A stretch of DNA of 19,287 bases from Clostridium sp. CAG:1024 (GTDB taxonomy: Bacteria > Bacillota > Clostridia > Christensenellales > CAG-138), in assembly GCA_000432015.1 (NCBI GenBank), contig HF985432.1:20095-39381 (forward strand). Direction: 5' to 3'. Positions within the stretch are counted from its first letter, which is position 1. Each line of letters opens with the position of its first letter. A model generated the notes under the pieces. The model was not told the origin of the DNA and did not search any database. It saw nothing but the letters and a program-made list of their open reading frames with translations. Positions 1-6,973 of this stretch are shown piece after piece. A program made the position numbers and the translations under genes.

Positions 1-11
1 GTATATCGTTT

Positions 12-443
12 TTATTCCCTGCGTGCAGAGCATTCCCGTGCGGTCGGTTGCAACAGATCGGAAAGCCGAATACCGGAAAAGTACTCTCTTGTCAACGCGT
101 CATATGCTTTCCATACCGGCAGCGTTCTGCACTCTGCCGCTCGAGCGCAGGGCGCCGCATTCTCTTGCAGGCAGGCCACCGACGCAAGATCGCCCTCTGC
201 GCAGCGCAGGATCTCAAACAGCGTATACTGCTCGGGCTCACGCGTCAGCCGGTATCCGCCGCCCTTCCCATGCAGGCCGGAAATCAGGCCCGCATCCCTG
301 AGTGCAGGCAAGATCCGTTCAACATATTTCAGCGACATCCCCTGCCGTTTCACGACTTCTTTCATCGGAATATATCCCGCATCGCGATGCTCCGCCAGAT
401 CCAGCAGAATACGAACCGCATATCGACCCTTCGTAGAGATCAT
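12..443 (-). CDS. Rrf2 family transcriptional regulator, IscR-like with three Cys ligands
   Basis: A 143-residue protein with the Rrf2 winged-helix pattern: it begins MISTKGRYAVR, has a recognition region around residues 33-60 (MSLKYVERILPAL) and the Gly-rich wing GKGGGYRL (59-66). Cys91, Cys99 and Cys105 (C-X7-C-X5-C) lie where IscR and NsrR bind an [Fe-S] cluster, so redox, iron or NO sensing is likely. That is family knowledge plus visible residues. The ATG at 443 follows a GGGAG ribosome binding site, and the family's usual N-terminus begins here. An upstream in-frame extension to about 548 looks non-coding. In Clostridia such regulators often precede iscS/iscU, which would lie to the left, outside the window. 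The divergent neighbour is htrA, which is not an obvious target. Confidence 0.93.
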   Translation of the reverse strand: MISTKGRYAVRILLDLAEHRDAGYIPMKEVVKRQGMSLKYVERILPALRDAGLISGLHGKGGGYRLTREPEQYTLFEILRCAEGDLASVACLQENAAPCARAAECRTLPVWKAYDALTREYFSGIRLSDLLQPTARECSARRE

Positions 444-473
444 GCTCCGTCTCCCTTCGTTTATAGGGTATTG

Positions 474-503
474 ATTATACCACCTCTTCGGTAGGCAAAT
501 CAA
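474..503 (-). promoter_or_regulatory. sigma-A-type promoter of the Rrf2 gene
   Basis: On the minus strand, TTGATT (498-503) and TATAAT (474-479) are separated by 18 bases. The -10 is about 30 bases upstream of the Rrf2 start codon. IscR-type regulators commonly autoregulate, but I see no convincing operator palindrome here. Confidence 0.6.
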
Positions 504-636
504 ATGCCGTCCGCAGTTCACTGCCACAAAAGAGACAATATTCTCCACAAAGCAAACAAAGAAACACTATCATCTGTTCAAAATCACGGGGTATGCTATC
601 TACAGAAAATGAAACTGATCGAAAGGAGTTTTCGAT

Positions 637-1935
637 ATGGAATACAACGATTGGTATGAACGGTATCAAAAATACCAGGCACAGCAAAACCCGCAGCCGA
701 AAAAAAAGAAAGGCGTCAGCATCGCTGCGCTGGTCGCGGCGGTCCTTGTTGCCGCGCTGGTCGCGGGCGTCGCAGGCGGGTTTGTGACAAGCGCATATCT
801 CGGCAAGACGCAGGCCTCCGCTCTGCCGGAACAGCAGCAGGCCGCTCTCCCGGAAAACTCGGATCCACAGCCGGAGAAAAAGCCCTCTGTTCTGACGGAA
901 GCGCCCGCATCCTCACAGGGGAGTTCGCTGCTGCAAAACGGAACCGGCGCCGGATATACAAAAGCACAGATCGTCGAGATCGCCGCTCCCTCGGTCGTCG
1001 GCATTGACGTCACGATCCCGAACACGAATTCCGGCTACAACTTTGGCTGGGGCTTCAACTTCGGCGACGGCTCCGCGCAGGAGACGACGGGCGCGGGCAG
1101 CGGCGTCATCATCACGAGCGACGGATACATCGTCACCTGCAACCATGTCGTTGACGGCGCTTCCTCCATTAAGGTCACGCTTAATGATGACACGCAGTAT
1201 GACGCGACGCTGGTCGGCACGGACGAGCGCAACGATCTTGCCATTATCAAGATCGAAGCCTCGGGCCTGACGCCCGCCACACTCGGCGATTCCGACATGC
1301 TCACCGTCGGCGAGGACGTCATCGCCATCGGCAATCACTTGGGCGAGCTGCGCGGAACGGCGACCGGCGGCATGATCAGCGCATTGAACCGCGAGGTCAA
1401 CGTGCAGGGAACCGAAATGGCGCTGCTTCAGCATGACGCAGCAGTCAGCCCGGGCAGCAGCGGCGGCGGTCTGTTCAACAGCAGCGGTTCGCTCATCGGC
1501 ATCGTGAACGCAAAGGCCAGTTCGAGCAATGCGGAGGGGCTCGGCTTTGCGATCCCGGTCAACAGTGTAAAACAGATCATTGACGACCTGATCAATTACG
1601 GCTACGTCAAGGGTCGTGCTTACCTCGGCGTTTACACGCAGAACGTTACGCTGCACTCCGACCGCGGCGGATGGGGCGGCTACTTCGGCGGCTCCGGCAC
1701 GAGCTGCGTACAGATTGCACAGGTCATGGCAGGCGGTGCTGCGGATCAGGCCGGTATGCAGGCAAACGATCTCATTCTCGCTGTGGACGGTACGGAAATT
1801 ACTTCAAACGACAAACTTTCCTCCGTCATCGGCGCATACAATGCCGGAGACTCGGCTACAATAACGATACAACGGAACGGCAAGCAAATGGAGCTCACCG
1901 TCACCTTCGGAGAGTACACTCCGGACAACTCCTGA
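637..1935 (+). CDS. htrA: Membrane-anchored HtrA/DegP-like serine protease (S1C) with PDZ domain
   Basis: A 432-residue envelope quality-control protease. The N-terminus is short and cytoplasmic, with a run of lysines (22-25), followed by one membrane segment at about 27-50 and a Pro/Gln/Ser-rich linker (60-105). The trypsin-like domain (about 110-315) carries the triad His170 (TCNHVVDG), Asp200 (NDLAII) and Ser275 (GSSGGG). The usual GNSGG is GSSGG here. The C-terminal PDZ domain (about 326-425) begins RAYLGV. This is the single-anchor, single-PDZ layout of Gram-positive HtrA, so the protease probably acts outside the membrane on misfolded secreted proteins. The ATG at 637 has AAAGGAG 10 bases upstream. 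I could not identify a convincing promoter in the 190 bases between it and the divergent Rrf2 gene. It ends before a bidirectional terminator. Confidence 0.95.
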   Translation: MEYNDWYERYQKYQAQQNPQPKKKKGVSIAALVAAVLVAALVAGVAGGFVTSAYLGKTQASALPEQQQAALPENSDPQPEKKPSVLTEAPASSQGSSLLQNGTGAGYTKAQIVEIAAPSVVGIDVTIPNTNSGYNFGWGFNFGDGSAQETTGAGSGVIITSDGYIVTCNHVVDGASSIKVTLNDDTQYDATLVGTDERNDLAIIKIEASGLTPATLGDSDMLTVGEDVIAIGNHLGELRGTATGGMISALNREVNVQGTEMALLQHDAAVSPGSSGGGLFNSSGSLIGIVNAKASSSNAEGLGFAIPVNSVKQIIDDLINYGYVKGRAYLGVYTQNVTLHSDRGGWGGYFGGSGTSCVQIAQVMAGGAADQAGMQANDLILAVDGTEITSNDKLSSVIGAYNAGDSATITIQRNGKQMELTVTFGEYTPDNS

Positions 1936-2019
1936 CCTCGGTCATTCCGTCCTGATGGACGTTTTGACATACGGCACATGAAACTGCCATGTGCTACCCC
2001 CAACCATCCTTGTGTACGC

Positions 2020-2048
2020 AGCGCTGTCCATCCCCCCCGGACAGCGCT
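2020..2048. other. Perfect inverted repeat in the htrA 3' flank
   Basis: AGCGCTGTCC and its exact complement flank a C-rich 9-base loop. The T-run that follows is weak (TTTT, 6 bases later), so this is a poor terminator. A second 7-bp hairpin (GCACATG/CATGTGC) lies at 1974-1994. Nothing in the 1936-2084 gap looks coding. Confidence 0.5.
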
Positions 2049-2084
2049 GCAACCTTTTGGGGGAGAGCATGCACAAACAGAAAG

Positions 2085-2125
2085 AGCATCTGCGGGATAT
2101 TCCACCCTGCGGATGCTTTCTTGTT
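2085..2125. terminator. Bidirectional Rho-independent terminator between htrA and the flavin reductase gene
   Basis: A 12-bp stem (2085-2096 with 2106-2117, including two G-U pairs) has a 9-base loop. It is followed on the plus strand by TTCTTGTTT. On the minus strand the same stem is followed by CTTTCTGTTT, so it can serve both convergent genes. Confidence 0.7.
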
Positions 2126-2197
2126 TCGGCATTCATTCCGTGCTTTACGACGGCAGTTCATGCGGTTTTCGCTGCACGACGCAGCATACGCCCCGTG

Positions 2198-2704
2198 CTA
2201 TTCGCGATAGGCGGCAAGGATCTCTCCGAAATAGACCGTATGGGGATCGCCGTCCGGCGTCGCCTGATTGTCTCCATAATAACGTCTGCGATAGTCGGCA
2301 TCCATATGCTCGAGTTCGCTTTCCGTTTTGAACACGACGCGGCACTCAAACTGCAGCGAACAACCGGCAAGCCCGTCCTCGCCGCCGGCCGCTGCCGGAA
2401 GCAGCGAAAGCCCCAGTTCCTTCATTTTATCCGTATCCCGCCCCGAACGTTTTCCGCAAAAAGCAAGCTCTTCCTTCATGGTGTCCGCTTTCGGCACGCT
2501 GACGGTAAACCGCCCCGTTTTCTCAATGAGGCTGTGACTATACCTGCTCTTACGGACAAACACCGTGCAGATCGGTTTTCCCCATACGACACCGAATTGA
2601 CACCAGCCGATCGTCATCGGGTTCCCCTGCACCATGAGAAAGGCCCCCTTGGGCATTTGCGTTTCCGCTTCCTGAAACAACGCTTTGTAATCGCAGCTCT
2701 GCAT
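2198..2704 (-). CDS. Flavin reductase-like (FMN-binding split-barrel) protein
   Basis: A 168-residue protein resembling clostridial flavoredoxin and flavin-reductase domain proteins. Visible signatures are NPMTIGW (28-34), the FMN-binding region near the N-terminus, and FCGKRSGRDTDK (82-93), close to the FCG-x-x-SGRD-x-DK motif of this group. These proteins bind FMN and are thought to pass electrons to partner oxidoreductases; the partner here is unknown. The ATG at 2704 is preferred because AAAAGGAG lies 10 bases upstream. A TTG at 2737 would extend the protein 11 residues but has no ribosome binding site. It is a single-gene unit, convergent with htrA and divergent from the metal-resistance operon. 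Confidence 0.85.
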   Translation of the reverse strand: MQSCDYKALFQEAETQMPKGAFLMVQGNPMTIGWCQFGVVWGKPICTVFVRKSRYSHSLIEKTGRFTVSVPKADTMKEELAFCGKRSGRDTDKMKELGLSLLPAAAGGEDGLAGCSLQFECRVVFKTESELEHMDADYRRRYYGDNQATPDGDPHTVYFGEILAAYRE

Positions 2705-2741
2705 GAATCCTGTGCTCCTTTTCCATTTTGTATACAATTTA

Positions 2742-2771
2742 ATTTTAGCACGCTGTCTGCACCCCTGTAAA
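2742..2771 (-). promoter_or_regulatory. Putative promoter of the flavin reductase gene
   Basis: On the minus strand, TTTACA (2766-2771) and TAAAAT (2742-2747) are separated by 18 bases, about 40 bases upstream of the start codon. Confidence 0.5.
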
Positions 2772-2817
2772 GTGCGTGAAAATCAGCTTCTATCGCAAAA
2801 GAAATCCACAAAACCGC

Positions 2818-2847
2818 TTGACAAAAAACATATGAGCGGTTTATCAT
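2818..2847 (+). promoter_or_regulatory. Promoter of the ArsR-HMA-P1B ATPase operon
   Basis: A consensus -35 TTGACA (2818-2823) and a -10 TATCAT (2842-2847) are 18 bases apart. The -10 lies inside the first of two palindromic operators, so a bound repressor would block RNA polymerase directly. Confidence 0.75.
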
Positions 2848-2882
2848 ATGAATCGTAAAACATATGAATGATATTTCATATG
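2829..2882 (+). promoter_or_regulatory. Tandem ArsR/SmtB-type operator (two palindromes)
   Basis: Two inverted repeats of identical layout, CATATGA-N8-TCATATG, occupy 2829-2850 and 2861-2882. Their centres are 32 bp apart, about three helical turns. The arms resemble the ATATGA...TCATAT operators known for SmtB/CzrA-family metal sensors. The first covers the -10 box. The second covers the predicted transcript start and early leader, ending just before the ribosome binding site. Confidence 0.75.
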
Positions 2883-2900
2883 AACGGAGGTGCATCTATT

Positions 2901-3260
2901 TTGACGCGCTGCGGCCAACACAGTCACGAAGCCATTCTCGACAAAGTAAGGCACGACCTTCCGACCGACGAGCTGCTGTTCGATCTTTCAGATCTGTTCC
3001 GGATCTTTGGCGACACGACGCGCATTAAGATCCTGTTCTCACTCTTCGAATCGGAAATGTGCGTTTGCGCTATCGCGGAGCTGCTCGGCATGACACAATC
3101 GGCCATCTCGCACCAGCTCAAAACATTGAAGAACGCAAACCTTGTCGGCAACCGGCGCGAGGGAAAAACGATTTACTACTACTTGTCAGACGACCATGTG
3201 CGAGCGATCATCGCGCAGGGCTTTGAACACTTGATTGAAGAAAGGAATGAAACAAAATGA
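2901..3260 (+). CDS. ArsR/SmtB-family metal-sensing repressor (Zn/Cd/Pb type)
   Basis: A 119-residue winged-helix repressor. It shows FRIFGDTTRIKIL (33-45), a helix-turn-helix MTQSAISHQLKTL (64-76) and a wing with GKTIYYYL (88-95). Two metal sites can be read. One is an alpha3N-type site: C54-V-C56 plus N-terminal Cys4, His7 and His9. The other is a complete alpha5-type site D97-x-H99-x10-H110-x-x-E113, matching the SmtB/CzrA zinc ligands. Having both is known in CadC- and ZiaR-like sensors. I choose TTG 2901 because GGAGG sits 10 bases upstream. The ATG at 2868 lies within the second operator and has no ribosome binding site. The stop overlaps the start of the HMA gene (ATGA). Metal binding would release it from the tandem operator and derepress the operon. 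Confidence 0.92.
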   Translation: MTRCGQHSHEAILDKVRHDLPTDELLFDLSDLFRIFGDTTRIKILFSLFESEMCVCAIAELLGMTQSAISHQLKTLKNANLVGNRREGKTIYYYLSDDHVRAIIAQGFEHLIEERNETK

Positions 3261-3475
3261 AGAAGGTATTTCGCATTGAGGATCTCGACTGTGCATACTG
3301 CGCGGCAAAGGTAGAAGACGGCATTCGGAAGATCGACGGTGTAAAGGAAGTGCACCTTAGCTTCATGACGCAGAAGCTCACCATCGAGGCGGACGACGAC
3401 GTGTTCGACGAGGTCATGCGCGAAGCCGTCAAGGTCGCGAAGAAGGTCGAGCCGGACTGCCGGATCGTTCTGTAA
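3257..3475 (+). CDS. Stand-alone heavy-metal-associated (HMA) domain protein
   Basis: A 72-residue single HMA ferredoxin-like fold. The metal-binding loop is LDCAYCAAKVE, with Cys12 and Cys15 preceded by Asp11. A D-C-x-x-C loop is typical of the N-terminal domain of Zn/Cd/Pb ATPases (ZntA/CadA) rather than of copper chaperones (MxCxxC). It overlaps the repressor stop by 4 bases and ends 4 bases before the ATPase start. It therefore probably supplies in trans the regulatory or metal-delivery domain that the adjacent ATPase lacks. Cys68 near the C-terminus could add a ligand. Confidence 0.9.
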   Translation: MKKVFRIEDLDCAYCAAKVEDGIRKIDGVKEVHLSFMTQKLTIEADDDVFDEVMREAVKVAKKVEPDCRIVL

Positions 3476-3479
3476 GGCC

Positions 3480-5321
3480 ATGAGCAGAAAGCAAAAGCGG
3501 GCGCTCGCCCGCATTCTCGTTGCCGCGGCGTTGACGATCACGTTTGCCCTTCTCCCGCTGACCGGCATCTGGCGTTTCATCGTGTTTGTGGTTCCGTACC
3601 TGATCTCCGGCTACGACGTACTTCTGAGCGCTGCGCGCAGCATTCTGCGCGGTCAGGTTTTTAACGAAAAATTTCTCATGTCGATCGCCACGATCGGCGC
3701 GTTCTCCATCGGCGAATATGCTGAAGCTGCCGGCGTCATGATCTTCTATCAGATCGGAGAACTCTTCCAGAGCATCGCCGTCGGAAAGAGCCGCAAGTCC
3801 ATCGCGCAGCTCATGGACATTCGCCCGGATTACGCGGTTGTTGTCCGGAACGGCGTCGAAACGACCGTCGATCCCTCCGAGGTCGCGCTCGGGGAAACGA
3901 TCGTCGTGCGCCCCGGAGAACGCATTCCTCTGGACGGTGAGATCACCGACGGCAAAACCTCGGTCAACACCTCTGCACTGACGGGCGAGAGTCTGCCCGT
4001 TGACAGATGCGCAGGCGACAAGGTCATCAGCGGTTCGATCAATCTTTCCGGTGTGATCCGTGTCCGGGTCGAAAGCGTCTTTGCCGAGAGCACGGTACAG
4101 AAAATTCTGGAGCTCGTGGAAAACGCTTCCGAGAAAAAAGCGCACGTTGAGGGATTCATCACCCGCTTTGCGCGTTGGTACACGCCGTGCGTTGTCGTCG
4201 GCGCAGTTCTTCTCGCTTTCATCCCGCCGCTGTTCTTCCACGGCGTTTGGGTCGAGTGGGTGCGGCGCGCGCTGATCTTTCTCATGGTTTCCTGTCCCTG
4301 CGCGCTGGTCGTGTCCGTTCCGCTCTCCTTCTTCGGCGGCATCGGCGGCGCGTCTCGTGAAGGCATCCTGATCAAAGGTGCAAACGACCTTGAAACGCTC
4401 GCGGGCATCGATACCGTTGTGTTCGATAAGACAGGGACGCTCACAAAGGGCAGCTTTGCCGTCACCGCCATTCATCCGACCGGCATCACGGAGGCGGAGC
4501 TGCTCGACATTGCGGCCGCCGCAGAAAGCTACTCGACGCATCCGGTCGGTGAATCCATCGTTGCGGCGCACAAGGGGCATATCGATACCTCCTGCATCGC
4601 GTCCGTCACGGAAATCGCCGGTCATGGGCTCTGCGCAGTCATCAGCGGCCGTACCTTCTATGTCGGCAACGGTGCGCTCATGGAGCAAGCGGGCGCCGCT
4701 TGGCATGAGTGCCATCAGACGGGAACGATCATCCATATTGCGGAGAACGACACCTACCTCGGTCACATCGTCATCAGCGACGAAGTCAAGCCGGACGCAG
4801 CCGAAACCATACGGTCGCTTCGCAAGCTGGGCATCAAGCGCACGGTCATGCTGACGGGCGACGCTCCGGCAGTTGCCGCGAAGGTTGCGGAAGAGACGGG
4901 GGTGGACGAATTCTACGCTTCGCTTCTGCCCGCGGACAAAGTCTCGCGCGTGGAATCGCTCCTTGCAAACGGAGCGCGTCTCGCCTTTGTGGGCGACGGC
5001 ATCAACGATGCGCCTGTGTTGACGCGTGCAGACGTCGGCGTCGCCATGGGCGCGCTGGGCAGCGACGCGGCGATCGAATCCGCAGACGTCGTGCTCATGG
5101 ACGACAAGCCCTCGAAGCTCCCGCTCGCAATCGCAATCGCGCGGCGTACCGTTCGGATCGTCCGCGAGAACATCACGTTCGCGCTTGCAGTCAAAATCGG
5201 CATTCTGGTCTTGACCGCATTTGGCCTCACAAACGTTTGGATCGCGATGTTCGGCGACGTCGGTGTTCTGGTCATCGCAATCCTGAACGCCATACGCGCC
5301 ATGTTCCGCGTCAAGCAGTGA
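3480..5321 (+). CDS. cadA: P1B-2-type heavy-metal-exporting ATPase (Zn2+/Cd2+/Pb2+)
   Basis: A 613-residue polytopic ATPase that exports soft divalent metals. The motifs are all intact: TGES (168-171) in the actuator domain, the membrane metal motif CPC (272-274), the phosphorylation site DKTGT (316-320), the nucleotide-domain HP (354-355), and GDGINDAP (505-512). Lys572 and Asp593 in the last two membrane segments (ALAVKIG, MFGDVG) match the Lys and Asp that mark the P1B-2 subgroup. The protein starts directly with membrane helices and has no N-terminal HMA domain; that domain is the separate gene 4 bases upstream. It is shorter than full-length CadA/ZntA (about 700 or more residues) for that reason. 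It ends before a strong terminator. Confidence 0.95.
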   Translation: MSRKQKRALARILVAAALTITFALLPLTGIWRFIVFVVPYLISGYDVLLSAARSILRGQVFNEKFLMSIATIGAFSIGEYAEAAGVMIFYQIGELFQSIAVGKSRKSIAQLMDIRPDYAVVVRNGVETTVDPSEVALGETIVVRPGERIPLDGEITDGKTSVNTSALTGESLPVDRCAGDKVISGSINLSGVIRVRVESVFAESTVQKILELVENASEKKAHVEGFITRFARWYTPCVVVGAVLLAFIPPLFFHGVWVEWVRRALIFLMVSCPCALVVSVPLSFFGGIGGASREGILIKGANDLETLAGIDTVVFDKTGTLTKGSFAVTAIHPTGITEAELLDIAAAAESYSTHPVGESIVAAHKGHIDTSCIASVTEIAGHGLCAVISGRTFYVGNGALMEQAGAAWHECHQTGTIIHIAENDTYLGHIVISDEVKPDAAETIRSLRKLGIKRTVMLTGDAPAVAAKVAEETGVDEFYASLLPADKVSRVESLLANGARLAFVGDGINDAPVLTRADVGVAMGALGSDAAIESADVVLMDDKPSKLPLAIAIARRTVRIVRENITFALAVKIGILVLTAFGLTNVWIAMFGDVGVLVIAILNAIRAMFRVKQ

Positions 5322-5341
5322 GCCTGACCCGCCGCATAAAG

Positions 5342-5380
5342 AATCCCCCGGATCATTCTCGAACTGAGCCGGGGGATTTT
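5342..5380. terminator. Bidirectional terminator between the metal ATPase and MATE genes
   Basis: A perfect 10-bp stem AATCCCCCGG/CCGGGGGATT (5342-5351 with 5369-5378) has a 17-base loop and a T-rich tail on the plus strand. On the minus strand it is followed by CTTTAT, so it can also end the MATE transcript, whose stop codon is at 5394. Confidence 0.85.
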
Positions 5381-5393
5381 CTATTCTGTTCTA

Positions 5394-6815
5394 TCAGTCT
5401 GCAAGTTCCGCCACCGGTATGCCAAGTTCCGCAGCCTGCTGCCGCATCAGTCGTCTGCGTACGGTCAGCGTCAGCACGAAGTGGACCAATGCCGTCAATC
5501 CCCAAGAGACCGGATAGGAAAGATACACCGTTTCGATCACGGGATCCAGCGGGAAAATGAGCCATATCCAAATCACGCGCAGCAGGCACGAGCCGATCAG
5601 CGACACGACCGTCGAGGTGATCGACCGGCCAAGCCCGCGCAGAAAACCGGATCCCGTTTCCATAAAGGCGAGAAGGAAGTAACACGACAGCATAATGAAG
5701 CAGCGTATCATCGCCGTTTCGACCGCAAGTTCGCTCGTGATATACAGTCCGATGATCTGCCGCCGCAGCAGCAGGATGAGCGCTGCGCCAAAAACGGCGA
5801 TCGTTGCCGTAACAAAATAACAGTTGCGCATGACCGAGCCGATCCGCTTATACTTCCGTGCACCGTAATGCTGGCTTGTAAACGTCACAGCCGCCTGGGA
5901 GACGGAATTCGTCGCCGTATACAGGAAGCCCTCAATGCTCGAACCCGCGGCATGTCCGTCGATGATCTCCGAGCCGCCGGGACAGGTCGAATTATTGATC
6001 CCGATGATCGTGGACTGGATCAGCATATTGGAAAGCGAAAACAGCGCGCCCTGCACGCCCGCGGGAAGCCCGTCATGGATGATCTCGCCAAGCGCAGACT
6101 TATCCACATGCAGCCGTCGAAGCGAAAGGTGGCACCAACCGGTGTCGTTGCGCAGGCGTATGGTCAGCAGAACCACGGAAACGGCATTGGAGATCACCGT
6201 TGCGATGGCCACGCCGTCCACTGACATGCCGAAGCACAGCACGAAAAGGAGATTCAACACTACGTTCAGCAACCCGGTACAGGTCAAAATGAACAGCGGC
6301 GTGCGGGTATCCCCCTGCGCGCGCAGGATCGAGATCATGAAATTCGCAAGCGCCAGAAACGGCGTTCCGATAAAATAAATCATCGTATACAGCGACGCAA
6401 GATCAAGAATATGTCCCTCGTCGCCCATTGCTTCGAGAACCGGACGGCTGATAAACAGGCCGATCGCCGCACAGACGAGCCCCGAAACCAAGGCAACGAT
6501 GAGCGAGGTGTGCACGGCATGCGACGTGGCCGTGCGGTCGCCGCGGCCGATGTTCCGTGCAACGACGACGCTCGTTCCGACCGCAAAGCCGGAAAACACA
6601 TTCAGAACAAGATTGATCATGGCATTCGTCGTTCCGATCGCACCGATCGCGCCGTCTACGCCGGAAAGGCCGACAATAATCATATCTGCGGCCGAATAGC
6701 AGGTTTGCAGCAGATTGGTCAGCATGAGCGGCAGAGCGAATGCAAAAATTTTGCCGAGCAGCGGCCCTTCAAGCATATTCATTTCCCCGGTCTGCATCCG
6801 TATCTTTCGCATCAT
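5394..6815 (-). CDS. MATE family multidrug/cation efflux protein
   Basis: A 473-residue, about 12-helix transporter made of two MATE repeats. The first repeat shows LPLMLTNLLQTCYSAADM near the start and GDTRTPL before helix 5 or 6. The second shows SSIEGFLYTATNSVSQAA followed by FTSQHYGARKYKR, the loop typical of MATE proteins. Such proteins export cationic drugs or metabolites with H+ or Na+; the substrate cannot be read here. The start ATG-ATG at 6815 follows GGAGG 11 bases upstream. It is a single-gene unit with its own strong promoter, and an operator-like palindrome lies inside that promoter. Confidence 0.93.
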   Translation of the reverse strand: MMRKIRMQTGEMNMLEGPLLGKIFAFALPLMLTNLLQTCYSAADMIIVGLSGVDGAIGAIGTTNAMINLVLNVFSGFAVGTSVVVARNIGRGDRTATSHAVHTSLIVALVSGLVCAAIGLFISRPVLEAMGDEGHILDLASLYTMIYFIGTPFLALANFMISILRAQGDTRTPLFILTCTGLLNVVLNLLFVLCFGMSVDGVAIATVISNAVSVVLLTIRLRNDTGWCHLSLRRLHVDKSALGEIIHDGLPAGVQGALFSLSNMLIQSTIIGINNSTCPGGSEIIDGHAAGSSIEGFLYTATNSVSQAAVTFTSQHYGARKYKRIGSVMRNCYFVTATIAVFGAALILLLRRQIIGLYITSELAVETAMIRCFIMLSCYFLLAFMETGSGFLRGLGRSITSTVVSLIGSCLLRVIWIWLIFPLDPVIETVYLSYPVSWGLTALVHFVLTLTVRRRLMRQQAAELGIPVAELAD

Positions 6816-6844
6816 AATCGTTCTTTCCTCCAGCGTAATGATAG

Positions 6845-6873
6845 ATTTTACTGTATTCCGCAGGAATTGTCAA
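6845..6873 (-). promoter_or_regulatory. Promoter of the MATE gene with an embedded palindrome
   Basis: On the minus strand, TTGACA (6868-6873) and TAAAAT (6845-6850) are 17 bases apart. The spacer contains the perfect palindrome ATTCC-N3-GGAAT (6855-6867), a plausible repressor operator. Confidence 0.75.
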
Positions 6874-6904
6874 CATCATGGATCGCCTGCGAAAACGGGC
6901 GATA

Positions 6905-6934
6905 AAAACGCCCGGACATTCTCTTTGTCCGGGC
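6905..6934 (-). terminator. Terminator of the MacB-like operon
   Basis: A perfect 9-bp stem GCCCGGACA/TGTCCGGGC (6910-6918 with 6926-6934) has a 7-base loop. On the minus strand it is followed by GTTTTTATC. It lies about 40 bases past the permease stop codon. Confidence 0.85.
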
Positions 6935-6973
6935 ATTCCCGCCTTTCGGCTGCGCTTCGTCCACGCTCATTTC

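Noticed and set aside
592..597. TATGCT as the -10 of an htrA promoter
   Set aside because: No acceptable -35 lies at 16-18 bases, and other AT-rich hexamers nearby are equally poor, so I left the htrA promoter unassigned.
913..1656. Open frame of 247 codons antisense to htrA
   Set aside because: The Asp/Val/Ala/Arg-rich translation lacks domains, and the sense strand has the full protease triad.
1991..2770. Open frame of 259 codons on the plus strand covering the htrA terminator and the flavin reductase gene
   Set aside because: It crosses a terminator and is antisense to a protein with a clear FMN-domain pattern and a good ribosome binding site.
2868..2900. ATG-initiated N-terminal extension of the ArsR protein
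   Set aside because: The ATG lies inside the second operator palindrome and has no ribosome binding site, while TTG 2901 has GGAGG 10 bases upstream.
3429..4766. Open frame of 445 codons on the minus strand, antisense to the metal ATPase
   Set aside because: It mirrors a fully motif-intact P1B-2 ATPase. Its translation is Arg/Asp/Ala-rich low-complexity with no recognisable domain, as expected for the antisense of GC-rich coding DNA.
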